A stretch of DNA of 64,000 nt from Ignelater luminosus (GCA_011009095.1 VTPC01000946.1:52760-116759); one strand, 5' to 3'. Counted from the first letter of the stretch, positions 35,120 through 48,158 are shown. Numbers and translations: made by a program. Notes: generated by a model not told the origin, from the sequence alone.

Positions 35120-35720
35120 TTAGTCTTTTGGTTTCTCTGTTTTTCTTTTTGTAGCTAAGCCATTTTTGTATAATTCTTTTTTCTCGTTAATTATTTCTCT
35201 CGTAGTACTGCTTATTTCGTGTAGTTTGTCTTTATTGGTTGTTTCTTCTTTTTCTCCTAGGACTTCCAATGCCGCCTGTTTTATACTCTCCTTTATATAT
35301 TTGTAGGCTTCTACAATGTCTTCAAATCTGTATTCGATCAATTTCTGGTCTAATCGTTGTTTATATAACTGACTTGTGGACTCTTCTTGTAACAGTTGTA
35401 TTTTAAATTGATTTTCTTTGGTTGATATCATATATTTTTTTTCCATTTCTTGTGTTCTCATCATTTTCCAATTAAATCCTATAATTGCTATTAGTAGCTA
35501 TGGTCGGTTCCACACTCTGCACCTCTTTTTACGCGTACATCTTTAAGCTTTATGTTCGTGTTATTCCGTACTATTATGTATTGACTAATCGTCCTGAGTT
35601 TTTTCGTTTCTTGTATCCATGTAAATTGGTGAATCTCTTTGTGTTTATAAAAGCCGTTTGTTATCTTTAAATTGTTTAATTCACAAATCTCTATCAGTCT
35701 ATCGCCATTATCGTTTGTTG
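35120..35720 (-). pseudogene. LINE endonuclease end and linker
   Basis: Minus-strand reading from 35720: DNGDRLIEICELNNLKITNG, FYKHKEIHQFTWIQETKKL, a V-yIiVR segment, DVRVKRGAECGTDHSYLL and then a charged linker ending before the reverse transcriptase. These are the last conserved blocks of the apurinic-type endonuclease (N-F-KHK-IHkyTW; V-RG-ECgSDH-LL). TDH replaces SDH. The linker frame 35464-35120 encodes a Lys/Glu-rich helical segment with FEDIVEAYKYIKESIKQAAL, as usual for this family. Confidence 0.75.
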
Positions 35721-35740
35721 TTCATATATAAATGGTTCTA

Positions 35741-38631
35741 AAGAGTTTATATAGTCACATCTGAATTAAGGGAATTGTTTGGTCTAGATTGCACTCCATT
35801 ATTTTTTTGTTTATCAACCAACATTACCATATCAATGGCTTTGTCTGAGAAACTTAACAAATTGAGAACTTTTAAGACCTGGGTTTTTAAGACTTGGATA
35901 TTCTGTGGAAAATTTCAAAGAGGGAATTCAATAAAAAAAAAATCTTCTATAGAGGTTATCAAATCCAATATGGAAGCTTTCTTGGCCAGAACCCGTGAGA
36001 AAATAACAATTTTCTGGTTGGGCAGTATCAGATTTGATTTAAGACCATAACGAAGAGTGAACAAGTTACATAGAAAGAAATACGTGTGAACTACATCTTC
36101 GCGGTACTTTTCTGACCTAAAAAAAGATATGAGATATGAAATTGGCTACTACTGAGCTACAACAGAAGTAGATCTCACAGAAGAAATTTCTTTTCTAATC
36201 CAAGAATCATTTAAGTTTGTTTGGGTTTTTAAATCTCTAACTAGTTACTAAGCCTTACAGGAAAAGAATTCTTATTCTAACCGATAAAAAACTAAAATCA
36301 CACCGCTGTAGACTATAGGTCGTTTTCTTTCCTTAGTACACACGAAATGAAGATAAGTACTCTTTCTCAGAAATTCAGAAAGTGCTGCTTTCATTAACGG
36401 GTAGTCAAAACAAAATCAAAGGCCCTAATAAATTTAATAAAGTTCAATAAGATATTTTCTTGCACTAACTCATACAAAATATTAAAAAAATGCTTCTATT
36501 TCTATATAAACTCACAAGACGTTTCCTTCCCTCAACCAGCACATCACGTAAATACGTTCAGGATATCTAACCAGGCTCGTTAGATAATGAAAGGAATTTC
36601 TGCGAGTGTTTGGATATCAACATCTTCTCCTGGAAACCTTTTTGCAGTAGAATGGAAGCATGCCGATATTAATGTGTAAATAAGATTTAATGCAACAAGA
36701 TAACAAATTTGTGGTCTTTAATTCCCAGAAGGTAGACTCCATAACTGTCATTTGCAACCAATAATGAATAGTTTAGGGTTATTTTTTAGCTTTTGGCTTT
36801 GTTCTTTAATTTGCATAATCTCAAATATAGTCAAGAAAGTTTAGTAACAATAACGCTTGCTTCTAAGCAGCTTTTGAACAATAAGCCAGCAAACTTTATC
36901 TTCAGATTCCTTCCACAGATAAAACACCTGGAGAAGATCAATTTAGATTAGCATTCCGTTATTTCCCAATCTTTCCTTTTCAGTATCAATACACCAACGT
37001 TATGTACTTTATTTTGTTAGAAACAGATTCAATCAATTAAAATTCAGATAAGCCCTAAAGCCCTAATAAGAACTATGTAAGTTGTTCTAGATGAACTTTC
37101 TCAAAACAAAAATGTAAAAATTTGTTATGATTCAAGTTTGAATGCGGTTTAAAATTCTGCTCAACTAGTCGGCAGGAAATAACTCACATGAAAAGAACGA
37201 TCGTTCCGCAGATTCCAATTCAAGAGGTTTGATCAGCTTGAATGATCCAGAAACACCAATGCAGGTCTAAAAAAGTTCAAAATATTTCAAAACTCGATCT
37301 GTACCTGAACCTGGGACTTGGTCTGGCTCAGAGCATTTTGGTGGCCTAAGCAAAAACTGGTTTTGCACCTAGACTAATTTTAAAATGGACATACCGGCTG
37401 GATAAATAAAAGAAGTGACTTTGCAAAGTTTGAAAAGTAGAAATAAAGGGTAGGCCAATAATCAGAATTCTAACAAAAGTCAGTCACGTGGAGCAGGAAA
37501 GTAATAAAAAACCTTACTTTGCTTACATTCTCATGTCTGCTATAGAATTAGAAACCTGCAACCATGCTCAGAAGGAAAGTTGATGTTTCATTGTTTTATT
37601 TTTGGGAGCAGACTGCTTTAGGATGTCAGAGAATTCTCTTCAGCTAAGAACAGGGATTTTAGAAAATGATGGAATGATAACTAATTCAATTTGTAAAATT
37701 CGTTTTGGTATTCAACTACACATCTAGAGAAAACTACAGAAAATTTTAACAAGAACAGTTAGGCTGTTTATAAGCTACAGTTGGTTTTCATATCGTTTAG
37801 TAAACATAATGTAGTATCGCATAGATCTCGAGATGTGAGGGTCAGTCCTCTTTCGCAGCTCCAAGAGACATATCTCTATATACTAGTCTGTTTTGTATTT
37901 TATTTAAAGTGGTTTTTGTATGGTTTTTGAGTTCCTGACATGACAGTCTAGTTTTGGACTGGAGTTAATATAATTAATTATTAACTAATCATTAACAATT
38001 GTTTTTGTTATGCTGTTGGAGTTGATCTATAGTCCATTTATACAGTTAAAGAAGTAGGAATACTTCAATGCCTACATTTCTAATGGAATGGATTAAAAAG
38101 CAAAAAGTTAAAAATAATAGAAACTGTAAAGTCGGAGAGGAAAAAGAACATTCATATGCAATCACAATCAGAAAGATTTGGAAAAGCAAAAAACATTTCG
38201 TACTATCAGATACACTATACCTTGTGATTAAATAAAAGAACAATTCCTATGTTGATAGCAAAATAATTATTTAAAGTCGGTACTGGTAAGTGATTCTTCA
38301 AAGTATGTTAATTAATAATATGAATTAGTGATAGCTAATATTAACCTGATAAATATGAGTGTCCCAATTTGGGAACGTTGGCATGCAAAGTAAAGTTCCC
38401 GGTAAATGCAATAACTCCTACAAAATCTCAACATTCAGAATAAAAGAAGAGCAAAAAGGGTGCATTTTTTTCAATAATATTTGACTTGTTTGAGATACAT
38501 TTTACTATTCGAGGTTGTAAAACTCAATTATTATTTTACTATTGGTCAATGGTAAAAGGTTAGTTCTGAATATAACTTACTGGTTTTTATGCATTTGTGT
38601 CCTTTTGTGATTTTTAGAAAAAAAAAGGACG
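35741..38631. other. AT-rich non-coding DNA
   Basis: No gene recognised. TTAA at 38339-38344 followed by CCTGATAAATATGAGTGTCC and an imperfect GTTCCC/GGGAAC pair could mark the left end of the piggyBac element downstream, since that superfamily inserts at TTAA. A matching right end was not found. Confidence 0.4.
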
Positions 38632-40137
38632 ATGGATTGTAATAAATTTTATGGGTAAGTTTTATTTTGATCAGGAAAAACAAATGTTTGCACTATTGTA
38701 TTTTTTCCTATCAGTGTTAGAATTGTTAGATACAAGTTCATGTGTGATGCTCTGAACGATTTAGAAGCATCTACTTCGGAAAAAGAACATGACATCGTTT
38801 TGTTACCACCAGCATCCGATAATAAAAAAATTGAAAGCGATGAAGAAGACATTGATGATGAAGCTTTGAGTGGATCAAATTTACCCCAAGAGGTTCCTGG
38901 AGAAATTGAGATTCATCAGATTGACTCTGGCGAAGATAAAGATGAAGATAGTAAAGGTAATAAATCGAGAAAAACAAAAACATTGTGGAAAAAGTCAGAG
39001 AGCTTGGCACTACAAGCTAGCATAGTTGAACCTCCAAAAGTTGGTTCTGAACATGCTGGAAAGTTGAAATACGAGATTTTCTATTATTTTGGACATTAGA
39101 GGTAATATCATATATAACGGAACAAACAAACCTTTATGCAAGACGAGACAAAAACGACCATAATTTTATGGGGACTGAAAGAAATATCTGCCAGTTCTTA
39201 GGATTAATTTTGATAAGCGGTTATCATAATGTACCCAGTAAAAATGAATACTGGTTTACAGCTGAAGACATGCAAGCTCCGATTTTCTCTAAAACTACGA
39301 GCAGAGATAATTTCAGAACAATAAAACGTTACTTTTATGTAGCCGATAACCAAAAACTAGAAAATCTTGGCTTTATTCAAAACTGACAAGAAATCTACAA
39401 CAATTCGGTGTTTTCCATAAGATGCTTAGAGTTGACTTATGGCGCCTTATTATGGGCATCATTCTGCTAAGATGTTCATAAAAAATAAACCAGTGCGGTT
39501 TGGATTTAAGATATGGATGTTCTGTGGATCAGATGGATATCCTTATAATACGGACATATACTGCGGAAGATCAGCTGACAATAACAAAGAACCATTGGGT
39601 ACACGTGTCGTGAAGAACATGTTATCGGTTGTCGAAACTCCTTTGCAACACGTTGTTTTTTTTTGACAACTTCTTTTCAAGTAATTCTCTTTTCATGAAC
39701 TTTCTTTGATGAATATTCAAGTCTGCGGTACAGTTCGGGAAAACAAAACCAACAAATGTCCACTAATATTTTCTGGCGAGTCGAAAAAGAAAAGTAAGGA
39801 TTCTTACAATTATAGATCTGATGAGCATTTGGTATTTGTGAAGTGGAATGACCACGCAATAGCGACTGTAGGAAGTAATTACTATGGTGTAACACCTCTC
39901 CATAAAACCCCTAGCAGAGCAAAAAGAGAACATAAAAAAAATGTCCAGCAACCCAATGCTATAAAGAAATATATTGAAGGAATGGGAGGGGTTGATCTTC
40001 TTGATCGCCCAAGATTGAGATCTAAAAAGTGGTGGTGGAATCTTTTCTCGCGTGTTCTAAATCTCTCTGTTGTAGCAGTATATCGAGTCTTGTTTTATAT
40101 CATCCGAATTCATTTGTTATATCTACTGGTATAGTTT
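38632..40137 (+). pseudogene. piggyBac-like transposase pseudogene
   Basis: Family: piggyBac/PGBD DDD transposase, which inserts at TTAA. The start is MDCNKFYG at 38632. A 60-bp intron (38655-38714) then joins in frame to VRIVRYKFMCDALNDLEAS, the acidic N-terminus (EHDIVLLPP, SDEEDIDDE) and KTLWKKSES. Core blocks follow: ICQFLGLILISGYHNVPSKN (39186), QFGVFHKMLRVD (39400), MAPYYGHHSAKMFIKNKPVR (39439), FGFKIWMFCGSDGYPYNTDI, FFDNFFSSNSLF, and KWNDHAIATVGSNYYG. Last comes GMGGVDLLDR...LRSKKWWWN, where a few residues of the usual LLSSYRP are missing. Stops and frameshifts at about 39099, 39386, 39436 and 39664-39705 make it inactive. The usual C-terminal Cys finger was not found. Right terminal repeat not located. 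Confidence 0.85.
38655..38714 (+). other. Predicted intron in piggyBac transposase
   Basis: Donor GG|GTAAGT and acceptor TTTTTTCCTATCAG flank 60 bp. Removing it joins ATG-containing exon 38632-38654 to the long frame at 38715 exactly in phase (codon split after the second base, giving a glycine). The exon reads MDCNKFYG, matching the KFY start seen in related transposases. The region as it stands contains an in-frame stop, so splicing is the simplest reading. Confidence 0.5.
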
Positions 40138-43100
40138 TTAGTTCTTGTTAGTTTTGCTATTCATTCAACAAGCAGCATTTATTAATTGGTTTTATATCCT
40201 AATTTAGTTTGACGTAGTTTTCTAGTTTTCGTGCTTATTCCCACGTTTTAATAATTTTTATTAATTTTGATTGCACGCCTTTACTTAAATATTCTAATAA
40301 ATAATCTTAGAGGTCCACATATAATTTATTTATATAACATTTACAACATCTGTAATAAAATGAACACAAAAATGGGCACACACTGGGATGGTCTTTAAAT
40401 AATTGCAGGAGACTTAAACGTTCGATTAGAACACAATCCCATTTAACAGCGTGAAAATACCATCTAATAATATCAAATTCTCCATTATTTCATGCTTAAA
40501 CAATTCATTTTTTTAATTGACTAATATTTATTTTAAAATTCAGTATTAAGTATTGCATATTTATAGTATCCCTAATCAGTGGCGTAACAGCAATGTGTTC
40601 CATGATTATAATGGAATCGTGAAAATACAACTACTCTGTTAAATTTTTTTATGAAAGTATGCGATAATGTGCGGATAATTTTCATTATATTAAAACAGTA
40701 ACATCTTGATAAACTGTAAAGTTTTTCGAATTTACCTGTGAAATAGAGTCAAGTAAATATTTTGCTATCCTTGCACCACAGAATGATGCGCCACTGTTTG
40801 TAATGTTTACATGATGAATTGCAATCAGATAAGAATCAATGTTAAATATGACATTGTATTCCTATGCGATGTACATTTTTTCTATTTGTTTAAAGTACAA
40901 TCGTGATCAATCTAAATTTAACTTTAGATATAATTTATTATTCTCACGTTGCATCTTGAAAAAAACAAACAAATGACAGGATCCGTATTAGGTATAAATT
41001 TTTCGAACAGAATCGTGATACTCGAATCACTGTTATAAAAACACAAATAAATGCAACTACTTAACAACAAGGAACAACCAAACAAAGAGAAAAAACGTGA
41101 TCTTTTATGTCATATAATAAATTACTGGTCGCGAAATTTGCTTTACTTTAGCTGTTTCTCTATTTGTATTTTATGTCTTATTGCCGTTGGCGAATTTAGG
41201 CGCCATGATCGAAACTATAAACACGCAAAGCAGTAGTAAACAGTCTTGATGGAATAAAACAAGAACAAAGTAAGAAAAAACTTGCGCGGGAAAAAAACTT
41301 AATAACAAGTTCACTGGTACACGGTGTTTTTGAATATACACTTATATACTATAATCGTAAGATTTATTTTTTTATGACATAATAATAAGAAAGGTTTGTC
41401 AAAGAGCCAATTACCGAGTTTATATTCTTACAATCTGTCACAAAAACGAACTATTATCTATTAATAGAGAAACCGCCTAGGGCAATTGAGAAAATTACAT
41501 AGCGCTCAGACTAATGCAATGGTTTCACGCGCCCTGTCCATCCCACCGATGCAATAGGAATTTCAATATAAAAAGTTGCAGCGGAGAATTTTGCATAATC
41601 TGCGTGATATCGGAGTGAATGTTCCGGTGCGGCCTTCGTACAGTCAACTATTGAATCTGTACTCGATTCTTATAATTTAAAACAACTTGATATCCTTTTG
41701 CTGCTTATGTTGTCAGCGCCTATAAGTGTGATGATCATAAAAAGACAGTTAGCAATTAAGTCTGTATTTATAGGTAAAAAACTTGAATACATAATCAATC
41801 ATGAATTAATTTATTATTAATATTTATTTATGGAAAGTAGTGAGAAATTTTATTTTAAAAACTGGATAGCTAAATGTACCTAGTCAAATATAGAGAATTT
41901 CAATCGCTTTGAGCAGCAAACATCTCCTTCAGTCATGTATCATTGATATGCATAATATGTGTGCGTGTAATTACATAGATTGATTAGGTTATTGCAATGG
42001 CAACTGCTAGTTAGACTAAAAATATACTTGATTCATAGGGTAGGTACATATAGAGAAATTATCACATTATAATAATTTATCAATTATCCGAGGAGATAAT
42101 TCAATAAAATATTAGCATTGATAAATGAGTTTGATTGATTTCAGTTAGTCTACTTATATTACATCGAAGCATAAAAAATATAGAATTTTTTGTCTAATAG
42201 AGACTGTCTCAAAAAATCTTGCAACAAAAACAACCCAAAAAAAAAACGAAGTTCTTTAATGTGTATTTTATTTCATACAGTTGATTAAATAAAATATTTT
42301 TGTATACAGTAACAGGTTTTTGAAAAAGTAGAAATACACTAAATTTACTTCTAATTGGTTTTAACTAAATAACATCGTGTAAGTATATTACTGTAAAATA
42401 TTGTTTTTTACATTGTCAGTCCGCATGAAATAGCCTTGACTAATAAGATAGCAAGCACTTCTTTTAACTGCAACTTATAATTCTTAAAAATGTAGTTTTC
42501 GATGAACCATCAGTTTTATGTGGAACTGTTGGATCCCCATTCTGTAGAATTGAGACGATACTTGAAACCTTGAAGTAAAGTTCAGGTGAAGCTTTAGTTT
42601 TTGATGAGCTTTGACATCCGTGCAATAGAATTTCAAATACTGCTTATATTTCCTGAGTTGAAGGAAGGATTTCATATATCGGTCTTCAATCGCCTCTGCT
42701 CTAAAATAAGTAAATAACCAGATCTGCCTCAAATATCAACGTCGACCTTCTCTCATATATTCTTTCTGATCACACAAAATTCAGTACCAGCCCAAAACCT
42801 ATAAGTTAATTATATTGTAAATCCATGGTTTAAATTTTAGTCCTTATTGTCACATTTTACAGTTATTGGCCAATTCAGTACAAACATTCTATAAAGATAC
42901 GCTTACCTAGCTAGTACCGTTTTTGCAGAAAATTTACTCCCGCTAGTTTTACTAGTACTGGCGATGACGTGAGGTTGAAGCGGCACATCCGACTGTCTTC
43001 TATGCACATACTCAAATACAAGAAACACTAACTACAAATACTATCCTCTAGATGAGGAATCAGACTAGTAATAAATAATTGGTTTGTCTTGTCTCTTTTA

Positions 43101-44740
43101 TGTTTCAAACTTTTTGTTTGGAAAATTTTGATTTATAGGTTTGGAAACAATTATTTTCTTTCGATTCCTGTCACGAAGTGTACTGAGCGATAGAATCGAA
43201 ACAAAGTAGATTATGGAGTCAGAAGCTATACTATATACTAAGCAATAAGATAGAGTTCAGTTGAATTCGGGCAAGAATCCCCAAGTGAAAAGCTTTTAAA
43301 AATCGTTAAGTTGATTGTTCTGGGTGCCATGATGTGAAGAAGATTAAACTATCTTGATTCTATCTAAACCTGCTGATAAATCACCAGAGAGGAAGTTCAA
43401 CTCAGTTTTCTTTAAACTTTAATAGATTTTCTATCTAGTGCAAGCAAAAAAAAAACTTCAACTAACTTATTAGTAGCAGATAATCAAGATACTATTTATA
43501 ATGCAACGCTACCAAATCAAAAAGGAAGCTAGTAAGGTACATGGAAAAATGATATTGTTATTATGCAGAATTAAAAAGTATATCAGCTGATCAGATGATG
43601 AACAACCTTAAATAGCTGTAACATCTTTGCTGCATGCAAGAGAAAATATTCAAGTAAGAATTTAAACCAACTAATTCCACAAAATCTCACTAGAATTATT
43701 AACAAGAAACAACTCCTTAATAATTCTGTCAAAGGTTTCTAGATCAACGTTGATGAAGTAACAACAATTAAAAGGTCCACCTCATTCTGATCACGCGTCG
43801 TTCATTATGTCCTAAAAATGGACTACGTAAAACACTTAAACAGTAACACTGAACCTCCAAAAGCTACAGCATTATTAATTCTAGTCAGCTTATACCATCG
43901 AGTATAGCTCCAACATTGTCTTAGATTAAGGTGTCAAACAAAAACCTACCTATTAATGAAAAAGGCCCAACTTCAAAATAAACAAAACACAAGAAGACAA
44001 ACCTTTTTGAAACGATCAGAAAGATGCTTTCATAAACTAAGAAAGCAGTACTAACACTACTTATACCAGAAGGACTAAAGCACTGAGCGGTTTTTTCGAT
44101 GCAGGAACTAACTTTTCAAAGTGGGGTGTCTAATCATGCGAGAGTGCAAACCACTACTGTTACAAAAAACGCTGCACATATGTATAAGAAATAGGAATAC
44201 ATTGTACTTACAAGACTACACCAAGGCATTGGAAAATGCAAAATGCAAGAGAAGAGTAGAAAGTGGAAGACAACGCAGTAGAAATAAAAAAAGACAAGTG
44301 GGGATCAAAGACAAAAATATTATGAGCACAAATAGAAAGACAAACAACATACTAAAGTCAACTATGAAAACTTTAAATTATAAATTTGTTTACATATCTC
44401 TTGTAGTTGTCATGTGTACAAAACCCCTGTACTGTGAAAAGGTAGAGCAATTCCATATACTATAGCGCATCAAAAAGAAGAAAACAGAAATAAGTTGAAA
44501 GAATAGACAACTGCAATTAGTGATATTTACTTCAAAGACCGGTATTGTTTTAATCCGCTGCAGTGTAGGTGTATGTATATCCCAACAAGGATATGGAAAC
44601 TATAATTCTGAAAAGTACTCATCTCTTCCATGCTAGTCTTTATATTTCTTTAAAAAGAATCTTTCTGACTGCAGGACAATCTTATACTATTGACATTGTT
44701 CTTTCTTCCCAACAATCGTGTTTAACATAGATAGTTTTAA
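40138..44740. other. AT-rich non-coding DNA
   Basis: No gene supported. At 44060-44120 the plus strand reads EGLKH-AVF and DAGTNFSKWGV in neighbouring frames, faintly like the LINE reverse transcriptase palm (AVFLD--KAFDKVW), but too decayed to call. 41560-41660 is slightly GC-richer without recognisable content. Confidence 0.4.
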
Positions 44741-44836
44741 AGAAAAAGAAACAAATAAAAGAAAAAGATGAAGAAAAGGAAGAAGACAAAGAAAAAGAAG
44801 AAGAAAACAAAGAAAAAGAAGAAGACAAAAAGAAAT
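44741..44836. repeat. Polypurine low-complexity tract
   Basis: Almost pure A/G on the plus strand, mostly AAG/GAA units with scattered C. The lysine-rich and phenylalanine-rich open frames here are artefacts of this composition. Confidence 0.8.
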
Positions 44837-47197
44837 GTTCCAGTTACAGTAGACTTTATTGTTATTGTACCCGTAAAGATAATTCTTTTGTCTTCTATAT
44901 ACAAAGAGAATTTCAAAAGTAGTTTTGAAATCGGAAGTTTTATAATTAACAACAACAACTAATAAGTGTTTTTCCTAAGATTCAAATGACCTTCACTATG
45001 AAAAAAGTGGAAGAATTTTATTAAAATAACTATGTGAATATGTGAAGACAAAGAAAAGACAATGTAAGACTCTAAACAAATTCCAACAAGTACTTTTTTT
45101 GTTTTAAACTAAATATTTCAGGTTAATTACTGCCATCACAAAAAATAAACAAATACGGCAGTTAGATAAAAAAAGATGAATAATAAACTACGGTTCTGAA
45201 CCACATAAAAGATTTAAGGTTAAATATTTATTATTTAATAGTTGTTAATAATGACAATCATGTCTTTTCATTACTTGTTGATATTTCTGATAGCTTGTCA
45301 AAAAAATATCTAGCATAGTCCTTAATACTGCATTTCGATATAAACATTTTGACAAGTTAATATGAAACCGGGTTGCAGTGCTAGATACACCAATATCATA
45401 ACAAGGTTGGAATTGTTAATGTTCTACTTTTAGAATGTAAACATGAGACGTAATTTAAAACTGAAATTTGCTAACAAAAAATTCACAATATCTAAACAAG
45501 AGTTTTACTAGCAATCAATATTTTTTATTGTGCTACGTGAAGACAATAAAAAAGCGTATTGGATTTTAATTCTGTTTATTATTACAATAAATTAAACATT
45601 TTGACAAAATGTATTACGCAAATTCATCTTTAGAAAAGCTTGTTTTTCTATATTAGGATATATATTTTATATAAAAAAGTATCTGGTTTATTAAACTTTG
45701 AAACTGATTTGTGCTATCTATAGAAAATGCAAGGAATGGCCGACCTAGTTCAAAGATACTTGCAATAAAAAATAATTTAATGCAGGTAAATATAATGCTT
45801 TGACTAAAAGTTCAAAAAGTTGTCATAATATTGCTGCCTTACAGTTATAAGACTAGAATTTAAATTTTAATGCTCATCGATAACATCAGACAATAAAAAC
45901 CAAACTTTTTCAGTCATTTTTGGTCAAGTTTCCAAATGCTAATTTTGGTTTACATAACTACAAGAACTGTTTACTTAAACTTTAAGGAATTTTCAGTTAA
46001 ACGTAGTAAAACTTTAGATTTAGTACAAAAAAAACGAATCTAGGAATTCCATGTAAATGTTTTGCACGTGCAGATTAGGTCTTTATAAAGTGCACATTTC
46101 AGACGGCAATAATTACGGTACGTTTCAAAACCGAAATCAAAGTAAGTTTTATGGTCCTAGTAACAGAATTTACCACTATCACCAGAAATCTAAAGAAAAA
46201 CCATTAAAATGTGCAGGCGCGTTGTATCAGTTTTTGGTACAATTCAACAATACAGCAATTAAAAGATACAGAAAGACATAAATATCAGGTTCAGGGCTGA
46301 TTTCAAAACTTAAAGCGTCATACAGTAAACTCATGTGTTTGCATCTTCTCATCCCATACTAGACAAGTGTAGGAAGACATACCCTGATCTGCGCTGATTT
46401 TTATTTTCCCGATGAAAGTTAATAGAGAACAAAGCTTGATTTCTAGGCATCACCGACCACTGTTAACATTTAGTTTCGTTAAGGAGATTAATGGAAGACG
46501 ATTTTGATTCAGTTCTGGTGGCCCGTTATGTGCCGCAGCCTGACAAGGTTTCGTATTTAGCTCTCATAAAATGATTAATAAAGGACGCAGCCAGACCCGT
46601 TTTCAAACAGAACTGAATCCGATTGAAGATCGCCGCAAGCGACCACACCTATTTCTACTCAAAGAGTGATACAAAAACAGAAGCATTTTAACGAACGCAG
46701 CAAGTATGCCAGCGGCGTGACAAAGGGAGGGGCCCAGAGACAGCGCAACGGAGCAGAACGAAGCTATGACAGTTCTAATTTTAATAGTAGCATACCGTAC
46801 TTTTTCATTTCAAAATTTCGCTAGAAAATTAATGCCTTAAGAATATTAAGGATGTCCAAAGATCAGAAGCTATTATTTATTACAGGAAAAGAGTTATCTT
46901 GCCTTGTTTTATTTTCATCATCTTGTCTTATCTTATTGGGTATCGGCATCATTGTCTTATGTTGTCATGATCCAGGTACCTGATCAATCGGTATCCAGTC
47001 AATCGATATCAGGTGTTTCCTACTGTACATACTTGTAGTTCAATAAACGAGAGTACTTTATAGTGATAGAGGGCTACAAAAAGAAAGAAAGAGAGAGAGA
47101 GTAAGAATTAGCTGGGTTGGAGTATATAAGGGAATCGCTATTTTAGTCAGCCTGGTGCTTTGTGATGTAGGCGGGAAAAATATTGCTAAGGATATCA
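44837..47197. other. Non-coding DNA with a GC-higher block
   Basis: No gene seen. 46440-46770 is richer in G+C; inside it GATTCAGTTCTG at 46506-46517 has a perfect complement at 46608-46619, giving an imperfect palindrome of about 120 bp. At 47035-47130 there are AATAAA (47041), a GA-rich stretch and a TATATAAGGG (47123) with TCAG about 27 bases later, the spacing of an insect TATA box and initiator. No transcript is evident. Confidence 0.4.
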
Positions 47198-47254
47198 TAG
47201 CAAGACACAAAAAGAAGAAGAAGAAGAAGAAGACATCAGGATTATAAAGTTCAC
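47198..47254. repeat. Direct repeat unit 1 with (AAG)n expansion
   Basis: TAGCAAGACACAAAAAG, then about seven AAG units (47211-47232), then CATCAGGATTATAAAGTTCA. The outer parts match 47818-47857, so the AAG run is an expansion inside a duplicated segment. Confidence 0.6.
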
Positions 47255-47765
47255 TGTTGAGTTTATTTCAAGACATTTACACGTAACGATAATTACAGAA
47301 ATTTGAAAGTAGGTCATGAAACCGAACATAATTGCAATAAAAAGAGTTGTCGAAGAAATCCATATGAAATAGTACTGGAGCTGTTTTACTTCTGTGTCTA
47401 GCATTTACCTAACAGCCATCTGTCTGTACCCTAAGCATGCCTAATAAGCATCTTGTCTATAACCTATTCTATAACTATTATATCCGACACCTGTCTGTCT
47501 TTAAAAAGTTTGGTTACCGCTCAGTCACAGCAGTGACTATTGTTAGCAAAACCACTGCCAGAAGCTATTTCCGATTATTGTGATGATTCTAATGACATGG
47601 CGGTAAAACTTTAAATTGCTATATAGGCTTGCAAGTCACTTGCCTCAACCCCGCTTTTCGCGATGCATGTCCAGTTTACAGTTGGTTCGTGTGGAAGAGA
47701 AAGAAGTTCTTGTGGAAGAGTAAGGACGAGCGTAAGGAAGAGAAGGCTTCCTCGAGTCTAGTAAT

Positions 47766-47969
47766 ATGTCTGCAGTGAGTTGTAATGTAGAAAAGACAAA
47801 TATGAACAAAGCTAATGTAGCAAGATACAAGAAAATTCATCAGGATTATAAAGTTCAATGTAAAGAGTGTAATAATAGTTTGTGCGAATTGATAGTTAAA
47901 AAGACTGATACCTTTTTGACTACTTTTGAACCAACTCTCTGCAAATCGTCTAATACCTTGGGAGAATAA
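47766..47969 (+). CDS. Unidentified 67-residue ORF
   Basis: ATG at 47766 to TAA at 47967-47969. It contains NVARYKKIHQDYKVQCKECN and a C-x2-C followed by C (KECNNSLCEL), which could be a fragment of a metal-binding protein, but this is too little to assign. The ARYKKIHQDYKV part lies in the segment also found, with an AAG expansion, at 47198-47254. Probably a piece of an unknown repeat and not a functional gene. Confidence 0.15.
   Translation: MSAVSCNVEKTNMNKANVARYKKIHQDYKVQCKECNNSLCELIVKKTDTFLTTFEPTLCKSSNTLGE
47818..47857. repeat. Direct repeat unit 2
   Basis: TAGCAAGATACAAGAAAATT followed by CATCAGGATTATAAAGTTCA. It is the counterpart of 47198-47254 without the AAG run; the distance between copies is about 0.6 kb. 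Confidence 0.6.
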
Positions 47970-48158
47970 ATGTATAACCTCTCTAGCCTACATTTCACAT
48001 TAATATTGTTAGTTTTCGAGTTTGCTAATTTTCTTGTGTTTTCTTGGATTCGTACAGGTAATTACAGTGCTCAAAATATAGTAGGCGAATAACATGTTGA
48101 AAAATCTTAGATTTAAATAATAATAAAAATATATAAACCATGTTTAATGGAAAGCCTT

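Larger units (their letters stand above)
33600..35740 (-). mobile_element. RTE-type LINE, 5'-truncated
   Basis: On the minus strand the order is the end of an endonuclease (about 35720-35490), a linker (35464-35120), reverse transcriptase (about 34900-33935) and the C-terminal tail with RLKWYGHIRRSSDNRQIKKI near 33700. This is the domain order of RTE-like LINEs. The first two-thirds of the endonuclease is missing, as expected for 5' truncation during reverse transcription. Frameshifts separate the parts, so the copy is dead. No target duplication was identified. Confidence 0.8.

Noticed and set aside
42205..42260. ACTGTCTCAAAAAATCTTGCAAC as a transposon end
   Set aside because: No inverted partner found within several kb.
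43100..44500. Jockey-type reverse transcriptase relic on the plus strand
   Set aside because: Only one faint motif (AVF-DA---FSKWGV) across frames; not enough support.
44737..44962. Lysine-rich and phenylalanine-rich ORFs on both strands
   Set aside because: Artefact of the polypurine tract.
46498..46625. Palindrome around GATTCAGTTCTG as a MITE
   Set aside because: Only 12 bp are perfectly paired; the rest aligns poorly and no ends or target duplication were found.
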